This document shows, one piece after another, positions 11,486-23,807 of a stretch of 64,000 bases of DNA. The stretch's first letter is position 1, and each line of letters opens with the position of its first letter. A program made the position numbers and the translations under genes. The stretch is taken from positions 1,116,001-1,180,000 of the forward strand of contig JBANDB010000013.1 of NCBI GenBank assembly GCA_037576215.1, written 5' to 3'. The notes beneath the pieces are model-generated. The model searched no databases. It saw only the letters and a list, made by a program, of their open reading frames with translations, and was not told the origin of the DNA. The stretch comes from Armillaria gallica (taxonomy: Eukaryota > Basidiomycota > Agaricomycetes > Agaricales > Physalacriaceae).

Positions 11486-12094
11486 GGAAGGCCGATGCCC
11501 CTTCGGCCCGAGGGTCCGCGATAACTAATTTTCAACGCGCCAAGTTCGGCTCAGACGCTCAAAGATCCTCGCGGTTATGAGACTCAGAGTAGGACCGCGT
11601 ATCTAGTGCGCCCCCGTTCCGGTCGCCTTCGTACTACCTATCATCATGTCTGCCAATTCACTTCTTTGTAGCGCCCACGGCAGATGTACATCCGAAAACC
11701 TCATTTAGGCTCCTCACTGCCTCAGGAAGGAGACCAGTTACGGAATTCAATGGATATCGCATTGAACTTTTCGATGTGGGAAATTTGTTTGGACAGTTAG
11801 CGTTCCATATTCCGCATAGATCGTACGTTTCAAATCAGGCGAAGTAAAATTAGTTGAGTCACCCAATGGGTCCGGAAGCTGGAGTCTCGTGGTTGGTACT
11901 CGTGGCGAGTGGACAAGAAAAGTGCTCAGGCTGGTGCTTTTGCGAACGGGTCGTGAATAGCTTGGATTCGGGCAAAATGTGGAGACAAAAAATGCCGTGC
12001 AATGGTATAGAACCACCATAAAATCACGCCCTAAGGAGTTGAAACCACGATAAGATTCACCGCTCACATAAGGAGTTAATCGGCATACCTGCGA
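11486..12094. other. Intergenic gap with one minus-strand open frame
   Basis: One 106-residue minus-strand frame (11747-12067) has no recognisable domain and lies directly downstream of the GH92 stop, so it is probably 3' flank. A G/C-rich palindromic patch near 11495-11515 (GGCCGA..TTCGGCC) can fold into a small hairpin. Confidence 0.4.
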
Positions 12095-15063
12095 CTACAA
12101 CTCCTCGTGTACAATCCCTGCTGTATCATCACTCACGGCGAACACCGGAGTATTCGACATTTCAAAGACAATATTTCCTCCATGGTAAATATCTTCCCAT
12201 CGAATGATGGGGTTCCCGCCATACAGATCTACCTCTTCCCCATTCACAGCAACCGACTTGACATATATGGCCTCGGGGTCGCCTTGCTTTTCCACTGTCA
12301 GCGTATATGCCTGTCTCTGTGCATCATAAAATGGCGACGCATCAGGCTCCGAAGAAGGTAGATGAAGCGTGAGTTTATCAAAGGATGGCCTGTTTAATCA
12401 GGCAATGACATAAAAGAAGAAACGGAGAACATACGAGCCAATGACAAATTCCTTCGAGACTGGGTTCACGGGATAGAACCCCAAGGCTCCAAAGATATAC
12501 CAGGCGCTCATCTGCCCGCAGTCTTCGTTCTGTTTAACCATCAGCATCTTATCAGACCAAGAAGAAAAAAGGATCACGTACCCCGCTCAATCCTTGTGGT
12601 GTATCATTATAATTGGCACGCGCAATTTCTCGGACCCGATGCTGGGTCAAATCGGGGCGCCCGGCCAGAGCATATAGATACGGGATATGGTGAGATGGCT
12701 AGCATAAGAATTAGCTTAGTCCTGTATCTACCGGGGTCGTCTCACCTCGTTACCAAACCAGTCCCAGCCACCATCGTAATGCTCATTCAGACTCTGAACG
12801 AACGCTTCCTTCCCGCCTCTTTTCTCTATCAGACCAGGTATATCATGGACTATGTCGAACGAGTACGCCCATTTGTCGCCCTCCGTAAAGCCAGACGTTG
12901 GATCTTCATGACATATCAGTCTATACCACCATCAAATGATATTTAGACCGAACCAGCCCAGCTGCCATCAACATTTCTGCCCTGAACGAATCCTTTGGTC
13001 ATCCCGTTGAACCTGATCTTATCTTCCTCATTCACATAATCATCAACAGAGGTGGCATCGCTGTTCCACACTAGCCAGGGCGCTCTCATCGACCGCTCGT
13101 GCAACAGCGAAGTGATAGATGGAGATTTGTTGAGATGTGCGGATAACAAGGACAGAGCATGATCATCATCTGACACAGACCAAGTCAGATATCAGTCATA
13201 CTGGTAAATCAGTTGCCATACATGCATAGCCCAACGTCCTGCTAACACTTTCTGAGTGGATATCATCATCAACCCACCCTTTTTTGGGATCAGCATAGGA
13301 CGACGAGAGGCCTGCCCTGACCTCGTAGTCGACGCCCTAATGGAAGAAGATATAAGTACCATACTCTCAGACGGTCAACGAATCAACGAGCTTACTTCTT
13401 CTCTATCCTCGTATTTGACCTCCCAATCCTTCTCCGGGGGTATGGTGGCATCTTTCCACACAGCCTCCCAAGCAAGATCGACATCAAACCCACCTTCAAA
13501 GCCTTTCAGAACAGCTTCTGTGATCAAAGAATCTGCATGAGTGGCGATCATGATATTGGTTTCTACAGGGGAATCGTCAGCACGAGATGTTTGATGTCAT
13601 TGAAACTCTGTACCAACGATGTTCTTCCACATCGGTAGCCAACCGCCCTCTTTGTAATCTTGCAGCATGCTCTGTATCATTCCAGGAATACGTTCGGGGG
13701 CAAAGAGGAGCAAGAAGCCCCATTCGGCTCGATACGTATCCTATTATACTTTCAATGAGATGATGTCAAATGCTGAATTTGCTACGTACCCAGATGGAAT
13801 AACCGTTGTATGATTCCCCATCGTGGACCTCGTCGTCGTACGCAGAGTAATACTTGCCATACTCATGCTGTTCATATGGGTACTGTACGCCAGCATAAGC
13901 AACAGGGACGGTGTATCGAAATGCACCTACTTGAAGAGCATGGAAGACACTCGTCATCAAGATGCGCCTGTCCTCCAACTTGCCACCTTCCACCTCTACG
14001 CGGTCCAATTTCTCCTCCCACGCCGCTCTGGTGATCTGATCTGTCGTCTCCAAAGGTGTTCCCTGTGGTACTTCTTCTTCAAGGTTGACAAGGGCCTGCT
14101 CCATCGAGATGAACGAAACTGCTATCCGCACGTCAACAACCAGCTCCTCCTGGTCGCTCGGATACTCAAATCGAGCGAAGGCACCAACTTCCTCTCCAAA
14201 ACCTTCAAGTGCTCTGTCTCTCTGCTCCGAGCCGTGCGTTACACCGTAACCGTCAAATTCTCGATCGAAAACGGCACAGAACCAGCCCTTGAATCCACCA
14301 TGTCCTCTTCCATCCCGTTGCTTGTTTTCGACATCTTGCATACTGGATACCGGAGCAATGACCCAGTCCTGCATCTCTGAATTGTATCCACAAATCCGAT
14401 TTTGTTCGGGAATATACGCGTCCAACCGTCCGGATATGAGATGTTGAAATGAGATGCCGTTGTGGTAGAATGGAAGAGTTCAGAGGGACGAGAAGACTGC
14501 AGAAGGATATACGGATGCCACGCAGCACCCGTCTTGAACGTGAAGCGAAAATGCCCCACCCTAGATGCTACCAAATGTTAGTCCAGACTGAGAGAATAAA
14601 GAAATGGCTTACTCGCCGTCATCGCAACGTCAATGTTGCCGCCGCCGTCGGTCTCCAGTTCAATTTCGTACAGACTGACACCAAACTTTTCGCTGCCTAC
14701 TCTTTTCCGTAATCCTCGTTCTTCGAAACGCGCCTTCACCTTCCCATCTGTACTGGAACTCAGCCCTGGTACGACACCAACCATCCCACTCTCTCCCATC
14801 CAAATGGCTGGCTGATGGGTCCCAACAAAGCCATGAATAATTTCCGAGTCGCTGTAGTTGTACGGTAGCCTCGACACGTAGTTCTGGTGCGTCTGGGCCA
14901 CCCAGCGCGTCATACCAAACGGTGGTGCAACTGAAGGTATCATTCCACCAGCGAAATTGGGTTCTGGACCTGTATTTCCGATAAGAGGGTTGACGAGATC
15001 GATATTTGAGCTCTCAGCCACCCAAACCAGCGACAAAACCGCTGTTGGAAGGAGAATAATCAT
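12095..15063 (-). CDS. Secreted GH92 alpha-1,2-mannosidase
   Basis: GH92 enzymes are calcium-dependent exo-alpha-mannosidases that trim mannan or N-glycans. A hydrophobic N-terminal segment (MIILLPTAVLSLVWV) looks like a signal peptide. Then come GMIPSVAPPFGMTRW and FVGTHQPAIWMGESG, later CGYNSEMQDWVI, YSIWDTYRAEW, PGMIQSMLQDYKEGG, NEDCGQMSAWYIFGALGFYPV, and a C-terminal beta domain ending near 12095. At least six short introns separate these blocks, for example a GTACGTAG donor after YNGYSIW and a GCGA/GTAAGC junction near 14630. One G appears to be missing near 14425: NISYPDG continues in one frame and LDAYIPEQN in the next with no intron signals between. Apart from this the enzyme looks complete and functional. 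Confidence 0.9.
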
Positions 15064-15106
15064 GGCGGGAATGTGGTGGGAACGAGTGGTGTTCTGGACT
15101 TCGGCC

Positions 15107-15660
15107 CTTTCTTATCACGTGAGCATTTGTGACAGACGCGTCGCCGCAAGGTACACACTCTCCAGCAGAAGCCCATCAGACAACGTCGTTGTATAACAGG
15201 CCATGAAGAGTCGGGGAATAGAACCCCAAGGGGAAACTCTGACAGGGTAGGAATGCATTTTTTACGGACGGCAAGTGCCGACAGTATGGGACCCTTTCTA
15301 AATCACGGCGTGAGAATTGAACTGTGCGATGGACGCGTTTACCCGGAAGCCAGAACTAGACGGATAACCGCTCAACCATCTGGCCCAACTTCTTCCTCTT
15401 ACATTTAAATTATCACCACTACCTCACACAGTGCAGCAATCACGAAATGGGCGACTTTGAACTCGGAATCGTGCTGACCATGGATATTGAGTGCGCACAA
15501 ATAGAACGGAAATTGAAATTGTACGTTTACTCGCCCTCAAGCCTGAGTTCAGCAGGCTCCGACGGAGGCGATTCTGAACAGGGCTTCGACGCTCACGAAA
15601 TCTCCACACTTGTACATCACTGTCAACGGGACCTTGAAGACATAAAATACTTGTAAGCGA
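15107..15660 (+). repeat. Dispersed direct repeat, copy 1 (partner at 18517-18860)
   Basis: The run TTATCACGTGAGCATTTG, then TGACAGACGCG, occurs at about 15110 and 18519. A second block (TTATCACCACTACCTC, AGCAATCAC, AAATGGGC, then CACAAATAGAACGGAAATTG) occurs at about 15410-15515 and 18585-18690. In copy 1 the two blocks are ~290 bases apart, in copy 2 ~60. The stretch includes short frames with no recognised domain. The two copies flank the DUF6534 gene. Confidence 0.7.
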
Positions 15661-15737
15661 AAGCAGAACAGAACAAATCATTTACGAAAAAAAAAACACA
15701 AGTACATCTACTGTGATTTTAAATATAAGCATACATA

Positions 15738-17920
15738 TCATATCCTTTGTCTGGCACCACATTTAGGACTCATCATAATAAATCGGCATATTTCCTGGCG
15801 CGCCTTCAATCCGCCAAGATAGGTATAGCCGTTATTTTGTTTGTTGGGCATCAGCCACGCTAAACCGAACTTCAGACGACTGTCGGCTTGCCTGCGTACT
15901 AATTTTCTGTTCAAAGACATTAGAAATCCCTCAGGCATGATATGTGCGCCATAGACTAACCGTGGGGCCGCCACTTTTTTCATCGGGGCTTTCGCTTTCG
16001 CCTTGCCCAGAAATCTTCGGAAAATAATGAACCAGTTGCAACAAGCCCTGTATGAATTATTGCTTACTTGAACGACGCTAATTTGGCCACATTCAGCGTC
16101 TGTTGTGCTGATCATTGGTGATCCTGCACGGAAAGTTGCCGACATAGAGCCACTATTCTTTCTATTGAAGGTATCCCGCAAAGATCTCCGTGAGTTGAGT
16201 GATGCTAGCAGCGAATTCGACCATACTAGAATCAAATAAGAAATGCCAGTTGGGGCGACTGGGGGACATACGCTTTCCGATGACATAGTCAATAGCGAAG
16301 GTGTAGAAGAATGTCTGAGGCTGAGTGAAGAGCTGAGAAAAGGATGAGTAGTGTTGGGGAGCCCAGTCTAAAATGAAATGTACGTACGACAACTTCAACG
16401 ACAGACATAATACTAGACACATATGTTGCACACATGGGTTAATATTCAAGTGCCATGTTATTGCGACTTACGATGTCAGTAGGCAACGCGTGATCGCATA
16501 TCCAACGAGGGCCTTGATTATATGGTTTGTGTTTTCGAAATTCGTTCGGCTCTGCTGTAGCAGAAAACATAGGCCAAGAGCAATTAAAAGATCGGAAAGA
16601 ATAGCAGTGATGCTAAACGGTAACACGGCAACATACTAACAGGTTCCTTATAGTAAATGAATTCCGTCAGGAGAGGAGAGCTTACAATCACTTCGTTTAA
16701 CCTGCTAAATTTCTTCCTGACGAAACTGAAAGGAAGTAAGGATAGGGTTGTTTACAAAAGGAGGTACACTTACAATTGACCAACAGTTTCTGCCAAATCA
16801 AGTGATTGTCATTAGCCAAGAAATGATCTGAGACGCCGGCGATTTCACCTAAGCCAAAACCTGGAAGAGATCGCTCAGTTTGGGAAATGCGAAAGGAGGC
16901 GAGCCTCACAAAGATGGGCGAAGATCATCGAACCCTAAACGGATGTCAGTTCCAGAATCTTGGGTAGAGACGGGACGAGACGGACGATAATCGAAGTCAT
17001 CCACCACTTGTACGGTTTGGGACACACTGAGAAACGTTAAAAACGGACAAGAAAGTAGGCAGGATGGCGTACATTCGTGTATCCGTAAAGCGAAGAAGCT
17101 AAATTGTGGAGATCACAATCTTCAGAGCGGAAGGGGCGAGCAAAGAACAGACCATTGCACCAGGAAGCTTATTATCACCTGAGAAGCATGAGCAGATTCA
17201 GAGGCAAAAATATTCAACTCGTACTTACGTTGATCAAGAGCGAGGACTGCGTTGTGTCAGATTCGCACCAACTTTCGAGCTACCAGCATCACTCACAATA
17301 AGAGACCTTGATTTTACCATCAGAATGCGGGGCATTGACGAGGGCTGTGCACTGACCATGTTGCTTCCACTAAGTATCCGGGATCTCCGAATCCAGCGAT
17401 CTTGAATAGAGGTAAGCGCAGCGGTCGCCGTGAAGATCTGCGGACTGACCAAATAATGGTGAATCGTATGACACACTACCAAATTTGAGAAAAGGCGCGA
17501 AATGAATGCTATTTGTGCTCACTGAATACGACGTGCACCGTGTCCAAACCCCTGGAGTTACCAACGTTGGCTCATACAAAAATAACGGAGATACGGCCGC
17601 ACCATATTAACCCCACCTAAAAGAGCGAAACATGTTATAATGACAGACACAAGTTATGGACATAGCCGACGAACAAAATATTTTGTTCCGGTACTGTCCT
17701 GCGGGTAGGTCATAAAGTAGAAATACGCCTGCAACATTTGTCAGCAAAGCATCATGAAGCCTGAGTAGAAACGAGCCTGTAGTATTGCAATTCCGTAGGC
17801 GACCATTGTGACCAACGCGCCAATGAGCATCACTCCTACGTGATCTATGAGTGCTAATAGTAACCATGTCGTCGCGTTTGAACACATACCAAACGTATTA
17901 TTGATGTCGATGGCCTCCAT
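15738..17920 (-). CDS. DUF6534-type seven-helix membrane protein
   Basis: The start at 17920 gives MEAIDINNTFG, an intron, VMLIGALVTMVAYGIAILQ, an intron, then AYFYFMTYPQDSTGTKYF, the usual N-terminal pattern of DUF6534 proteins. These are receptor-like seven-transmembrane proteins expanded in Agaricomycetes, of unknown function. Toward the end, a segment around NSLLASLNSRRSLRD is the family's conserved C-terminal motif. Short exons between about 16150 and 17700 on this strand encode the hydrophobic segments. The C-terminal tail is uncertain: the frame is open to 15738, but a GTAAGC near 16066 suggests one more splice. Repeats lie on both sides of the gene. Confidence 0.72.
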
Positions 17921-20900
17921 GGCTAGGGTATAGAAAGAAAACAGAGTTCACTCTGGAGTAACTGTGGTTTTAAGAGAATCGCCGTGCGCTCTAGTCATCC
18001 GGATCTCGGAAGCAGAAAAGGTATGAACTACGATGATACTGTTTCATGGCAAATTGGAATCTTGAATATCAAGCACAAATACTTAGGCAAAGTCAGAACC
18101 TGGCACAGCCAGGGACCTTGTGCACTCTGGCTGAAGTTTGACAGAAGTGTGTCAGGACTCGGCAGGAACTTCTACTTGAAGATGATGAAGGAATTGAGTT
18201 TGATATCAAAAGAGTGATGTGCATATGCAAACCCTGCGAATAACCAAGGAAAGGCGCCAAGTTCTAAACGTGATTGCGGTTGAAAAGGGTGGAAAGTAGA
18301 CTAGCCGTCAACGTTTCAACGAAGATCTGATCCAAGTCTGATCGACGTGATGGCTACATCGCCACTTGTTTTCGACTTGTTTTCCTCAGGTGGTCTATTT
18401 GGTTCCACGCATATCGTACTGCGAACAACATGTTCCAGTGCCCCCATTTGTCTTGATGAAACTCAAAATACTTAGTTTACATAAGTAAAATGACGGAGCT
18501 CTGGGACCGCGCGTTGTTATCACGTGAGCATTTGTGACAGACGCGACGCGACGTAACGGTAACGTGTTCCTCTTACATTATCACCACTACCTCGCACAGC
18601 GCAGCAATCACAAAATGGGCAACTTGAACTCGGAGTCGTACTGGCCCTTGATATTAAGTACACACAAATAGAACGGAAATTGCACGTTTGCTCGTGCCCT
18701 CAAGCATGAGCGACGGAAGTGTTCCACTGGCACTGGTCACAGTACAACTTCAGGACTTCAACTTTCACGAAATCTCACACCTGTACATCGAAATCAACAG
18801 GACTGCGAAGCACGCGAATCAATACCAGCGAAAGCTGCCAATACCGAAAAAAAAGTACAAGTGCAATTCCACTGCTAATTCGATTATACCCTACTAAATT
18901 ATCTCCTCTTCACTGTAGACTGAATTTGCATACCAGGGACACTAAACGCCTCTGCTGAAGCAGAACGTACAAATAAATAGCTGCTGTACTCGCCGAACTA
19001 CTTCTATGCTTGACTGGGATCGTCAGCACTGATTGTATGCCCTTCAGACAGATCTGCGCCCATTCAGTTACTATCAAGATATCCTTAAACGCCGAGCGCA
19101 TCCAAGTAAGTTGCCATTGTGTTCTGAAATGCATCCGCCCACTGACAGCCTTCACGTTGATTAGAACCCATAACTCGTCAATTAAATTCTCAGCGGACTT
19201 TGTTCGTCTCTTCGCCGAATAGCGTCCGGGTCCACGACAGTATGGGTGGTCCTTGATATTGGCTTCTTGCCCTAAAAGCCCCGAAAGCCTTCCAACCGAA
19301 TGTCACGCACCTTAGATTCCAAATTTAAGCTCGGTTTTCTCATTCAGCTTCGGACTTAATTCACAGTCTCAAGGCCTAAACAACACCTACAAAGTGAACT
19401 GTGAGATGCCAATAGCACGATTCCCACTTGCCTTGCGGAACAAATTTGATCTTCTCAATTGTAGAAGCTTGAACCCAAAGACAACTTGCCTCAGGAAGCC
19501 ACATTTTACGAGCTGTCAGTATTATAAGCTGAGCGGTAGTATCGGTCCGGCTTTCCTTTTATACAACGGGCGAACGAAGTCTACAGACCCTCTACGTCCA
19601 TCGCCGGTGGTAACGGATGCACTCATGAAGACTTTACGCCGAGCTCCAACTTCAGAAGCTTCAAGATTCAAGGTTCAAGTTCCGTCATGTTTTCAATAGA
19701 GTACCAAGCATAGCTTCTTGAAGAAGAGAAGTGAGGAGTTAAGAGGCAAGTGTTGAATTCTCTTATATTCTCGTTCTTGACGTTTGGAACTCTAGGTCAA
19801 GTGTTTCGTCGCATCGTAAACACTTGGAAGCTTTACTCCGCAAAGGCTATAGCCCCAGTGCAGAACTCCACGAGAACGGCTTGTGCATTCACTTCACTAT
19901 GTCACAAGGATCCTGGAATTCGTCATGCATCATACGATAAACATAAGTACGCCGTTCTATCTGATATTGCTAGATAGTTGAATGGCGATGGCGTTCTTAG
20001 TCCGCCTCCGACTCTCGTGTATCATGCGTTCCAGGTGGGCAAAGCTGTCCAGAAGAAATAGCGGAGCGCTGATTTTAATATAATCAGAGCTAGCCAAAGG
20101 GTCGCAAAGGCGACGCTATCGGAACAAATGTCGGAACAAAGACGACCCCCAGCGCTGGTCCTATTCGTCAAGAGACGTCTTGCTTCTAGTGCGTGAAGAA
20201 GCGATGCTCATCCAACGCCCATCTTAGATGTGTGAGTTCATAGCGATGTCAACTGATTGAAATTATTGTTAGTTTAATTGACTGCTTCCGCTTCCGAACC
20301 CGCACACCGAGAGCAACCTCCGATGGCTGAGAAAGACGGTCCGTGGTACCCTGTGTTCTGATGTATCTGAAACTGGGGTGAAACTCTTCGCCCCACCCTT
20401 AGTACCTCCACGCAGCACAGGTTCCAGTCCATATCGCGATCGTGGCTATCTCGCCAGTAACGTGCAGGGCGTTCAAGCTCAAGATTTGAAGAGACCTGCC
20501 ATTGCGCGCTGAATTTTTTTCGTTGCCGATATCCCGGTAATAACTTACCCGGCCCGGACATCTTTCAAACAAGCAGCGGCATCATCCGAACATCATGTTC
20601 CTTATCTCGGACTTCCAGACTACTTCGCCACTCTTCGACAACGGTCAAAAGAGGTTAGCAGCCCGCTGGCTCCCGTTGGTGATTAATGTACCATGATTGG
20701 TCATTCGGTATGTACCTTTCGTGCCTACATCTGACGGGTAGAGCGGATTCTGACACTGCCTGCGATATCTCTGACAGATGTGTAAATATCCTTACAGTAA
20801 CGTACGGCCCTGATACTCCTTTTCTCACCTGTAAATCTCAATAATCTCACCATTTTCCAGCGATGTTCTGCCTATTTTGCTCCTGGATGACGGCACGAGA

Positions 20901-21025
20901 ACGATCCGAGACAGTTTTGACCGGCCCAATGAAAGGCGGAACCTTCGATACTTTATTCGGCGCGCCAATCATATCGCTAGTATTTTGGGCCCGCGATTGA
21001 AGATCTCGCACATGTATCGCTTTTC
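17921..21025. other. Long gap without a recognised gene
   Basis: About 3.1 kb. It contains repeat copy 2 (18517-18860) and scattered frames of 60-100 residues on both strands, such as a 95-residue minus-strand frame at 20274-20561 beginning MSGPGKLLPGYRQR. None shows a family signature or convincing exon chain. The region could hold a fast-evolving or non-coding gene, but I see no support. Confidence 0.45.
18517..18860 (+). repeat. Dispersed direct repeat, copy 2 (partner at 15107-15660)
   Basis: Shares both blocks with copy 1 in the same order and orientation, but with the interval between them shortened to about 60 bases. After about 18690 the copies still share short blocks (GCACGT.TGCTCG, CCCTCAAGC). 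Confidence 0.65.
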
Positions 21026-21031
21026 TATAAA
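21026..21031 (+). promoter_or_regulatory. Probable TATA box of the peroxidase gene
   Basis: TATAAA sits 59 bases before the ATG at 21090, a common spacing for strongly expressed secreted-enzyme genes in basidiomycetes. Support is sequence and position only. Confidence 0.5.
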
Positions 21032-21089
21032 GGCGGGCGCATTTGCTATTATTTTTCCAGTCCCCCCTTCCCCTACCAAATCATTAATC

Positions 21090-21856
21090 ATGCCTGACAC
21101 CAAATCCTATCCCCTCGAGAAGTGCCCAGTCAGTGGCCACGAATATCGAGCGCCCCAGCCGGGTGATTCTCGTTCCGTATGTCCTGCACTCAATGCCATG
21201 GCGAACCACGGATACATGTCAGTTTCCAATGTTTTGTGTTCACCAATCTACATTTGCTTATCCGCCTGTACAGACCGCGTGACGGAAAAAATCTTACCAT
21301 CCCAACAGTCATATCCGGCCTCAAAGTATGCTACGGACTCTCTACCGGACTCGCTGCTTTCCTCACCATTGGTGGATTCCTTTGGATCAGCAAGTTGTTC
21401 TCTATCAACCTCTATGATATCGGTCGGCACGGCCGGGTCGAACACAACGCGTCGCTCGTCCACGCAGATACTCCCGAAGGAGAGGAGTACGCACCTACCA
21501 AGATAAACGAAGACTGGGTGGAACAAGTCGTCGGTGATGTCCAACCCTGCGCTCTAGAATGCCGGCAGGAATCACTTGTCGATGCGGAGGACGTAGCGAG
21601 GATGCGTGTTAGGCGGGAGAAAACTTCGCCCGTCATGGACGCGGTGCATGCCGAGGTGGCCAGGGGAGAGATGGCGCTCATACTTGGGATCTGGGAGACA
21701 AAGGGCGTGAATAAGACAGGCGTTCCTCTTCCCTGGCTTTTGGATTGGCTGGGCAAGGAGAGGCTTCCCGGAGGGATGGGCCCCTACCCATCAGCAGACT
21801 CTGTCCGATACGGTGGCGCGGAGCAAGAGCATTCGGCTATGGGTGGAGAAACTTAG
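21090..21856 (+). CDS. Heme-thiolate peroxidase (peroxidase family 2, short UPO/CPO-like)
   Basis: Two exons, 21090-21217 and 21274-21856, give about 236 residues; the join restores GYIPRDGKNLTIPT. This family (chloroperoxidase and unspecific peroxygenases) binds heme through a Cys thiolate and uses H2O2 to oxidise or oxygenate organic substrates. The proximal Cys lies in SVCPALNAMANHGY (Cys31) and the distal acid-base motif in VEHNASLVH (Glu99). Family members usually read PCP and EHD; here Pro is Val and Asp is Asn. No signal peptide is apparent from this start, so the protein may be intracellular or the start may lie elsewhere: a 71-codon in-frame upstream extension exists from 20877 but is not hydrophobic at its beginning. 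Length fits the short subgroup. Confidence 0.85.
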
Positions 21857-23807
21857 ATCAGGGCAATGGTGAGAGCAATTGTTATCGTATTCACGCGGAT
21901 ACTCATTGCGCTTTGCAGATTGAATTAAAACGCTCTACATATTTTATTCTTAAGACAGCTGTTCAATATTGTATACTATCAATCTACCACTAGTTCAAAC
22001 GAATCCTTTCATTGACGATCAAGACTTCCACGATGCACCGCGCCGTAGCCAAGCCAATATCGCGTACCTGACGAGACACTGATATCATCCCGACCACGCT
22101 CGTTTGATGTTGCCAGTCGCCGCTGCTTTTCAATGCGGAGGTGCTTTACGGACACCTACTGCGGCATCTCGTCACAGTAGACTCTAGGCACGATGAGAAG
22201 TACAACGGCGGACATAACGCGTGATGTACTTGACTGTGCATCGGCAGGAGTTTGGTCGCGAAAACTTAGTATGTATTTGTCAACTTACATCCGTTGTGGT
22301 GAGCCGAGATCCTTCCGGCGCTTGCGAGGGGGGAGACCACTCTAACGGGCTTAGCGTCGATTTACAGCCGTCACTTGAGCTTTCTTTCCACGGAAAACAT
22401 CAGGAATCGATGCATCCAGTAAGCTCCGCTGATGATTTCATCGCCTGTTAGCGCTCAGCATTCAATCAGCTCTTCATTTAACCTGTCATCGACGATTGGC
22501 ATATCTGGCATGGCGCTGTCGGAAAGTGTACCCAACATAGATGTCCAATAGAAATGACCCGACCCGGTGCCGGTGCTCTGTGCCTTGATATGACAGATCT
22601 TCTGCTTATCCTTGGTCAGTGGCTGGCAAATCATTACGCCTCAGGCGGCCTGGTATGTTTCAATTCTAAAATGATTAATGAAGTTTGACGCTAGTCTTAC
22701 TCCATTATTATTCAATGTTGATGATAACTGTACCACCATGACCTCGCGACAGGACAGAACAACGCTGTGCACATCTTGATGGACCACTCCAAGATACCTT
22801 GGGCTGACATACACTCGATGCCGGACATGGACGCGACCGCATGGACAACAACCAAGCCTGTGCGAACACATCTGTAGGATCTGATCCTGATGAACGCAGT
22901 TCTCGTTACCGAATTCGACCATTTGACTATGATAGCAATACCTATAGGCTATGCGGTATTATCCACCGTTTGTAACTTGCTGTGCTGAACAGGTTCGGAG
23001 TTTGATTATTTGCATGTATTCCTGACGGTCGAGCCCAGATGCACCGTAAACACTAGTGGCGATTATCATGATGCCTATGTTGTCACCAGGACAGCGTGGG
23101 ATTGTATCACTGTTGTTCAGCTTGCCTTTTCGTCTGAAAGGTGGTTGCTACTTTCTCTCTTCGCAGATCAGATCAACGTGCTCTCATCTTTGAAGTTGCT
23201 TGAAGAGACAGAGTTCGGAGGATTGGACCGTGGGTCCCCCAGTATCCAAAGCGACACTTGAACTGAGCCTTGCTTTCGAACTATCACAGCACAGCAAATT
23301 CGCTAGCGAGTAAAATCAACCAGCCACGAAATGATCCCCAAAAGTGACAACGGTGTCGTAAGGAGGTGCATATGGGCCTTCAGGGTTGTTCTTTCCCCGA
23401 CAGCCCTTTCTACCCGAATTCGGTGATCCTACCCACATAGGCCTTCTTTATCCGGTTGTGACAATGTATCAAACGTTGTACTTACAGGATATCGTTGGAT
23501 TGAATGATAGTGTCATTGGATCAGTCGATTCTATCATTTATCTTGTGGAATATAGTCGAAACTTGAAATTTCTCAAGCAAATTTCCATGATGGTTGAGGT
23601 TCGAAACGCTTTCAACAAATTACAAACGAAGCAGTTTGGCATGCATGACTCATGAGCTCAACTCAGTGGGCCTGGAGCACGGTCGGATGACATCACGTTG
23701 AATAATTTGTTTCTCGTGTATTCTTGTCTGTAATGTACATTATACAGTTACTCAGATGCTCTACTATGCTCTAGGTGGACGCTTCGTGACAACAACCAAT
23801 GGATACT
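21857..23807. other. Gap with no recognised gene
   Basis: Nearly 2 kb with frames of 75-95 residues only (for example 22641-22922 minus and 23386-23655 plus). None has a signature or a consistent exon chain. It lies 3' of both the peroxidase and the first ABC gene. Confidence 0.45.

Noticed and set aside
13823..14380. 185-residue plus-strand frame inside the GH92 gene
   Set aside because: The minus strand here encodes clear GH92 motifs (CGYNSEMQDWV, YSIWDTYRAEW); the plus frame has no signature.
15325..15385. A tRNA-like D-arm on the minus strand (GATGGTTGAGCGGTTA) followed by GTTCAATTC
   Set aside because: It resembles tRNA-Ser/Leu A and B boxes, but the T-stem and acceptor stem do not pair and no clear anticodon arm was found. 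At best a degenerate tRNA-derived sequence.
18220..20870. Candidate small genes in the 2.6 kb gap before the peroxidase
   Set aside because: Frames are under 105 residues, overlap on both strands, and none shows family signatures or consistent splice sites.
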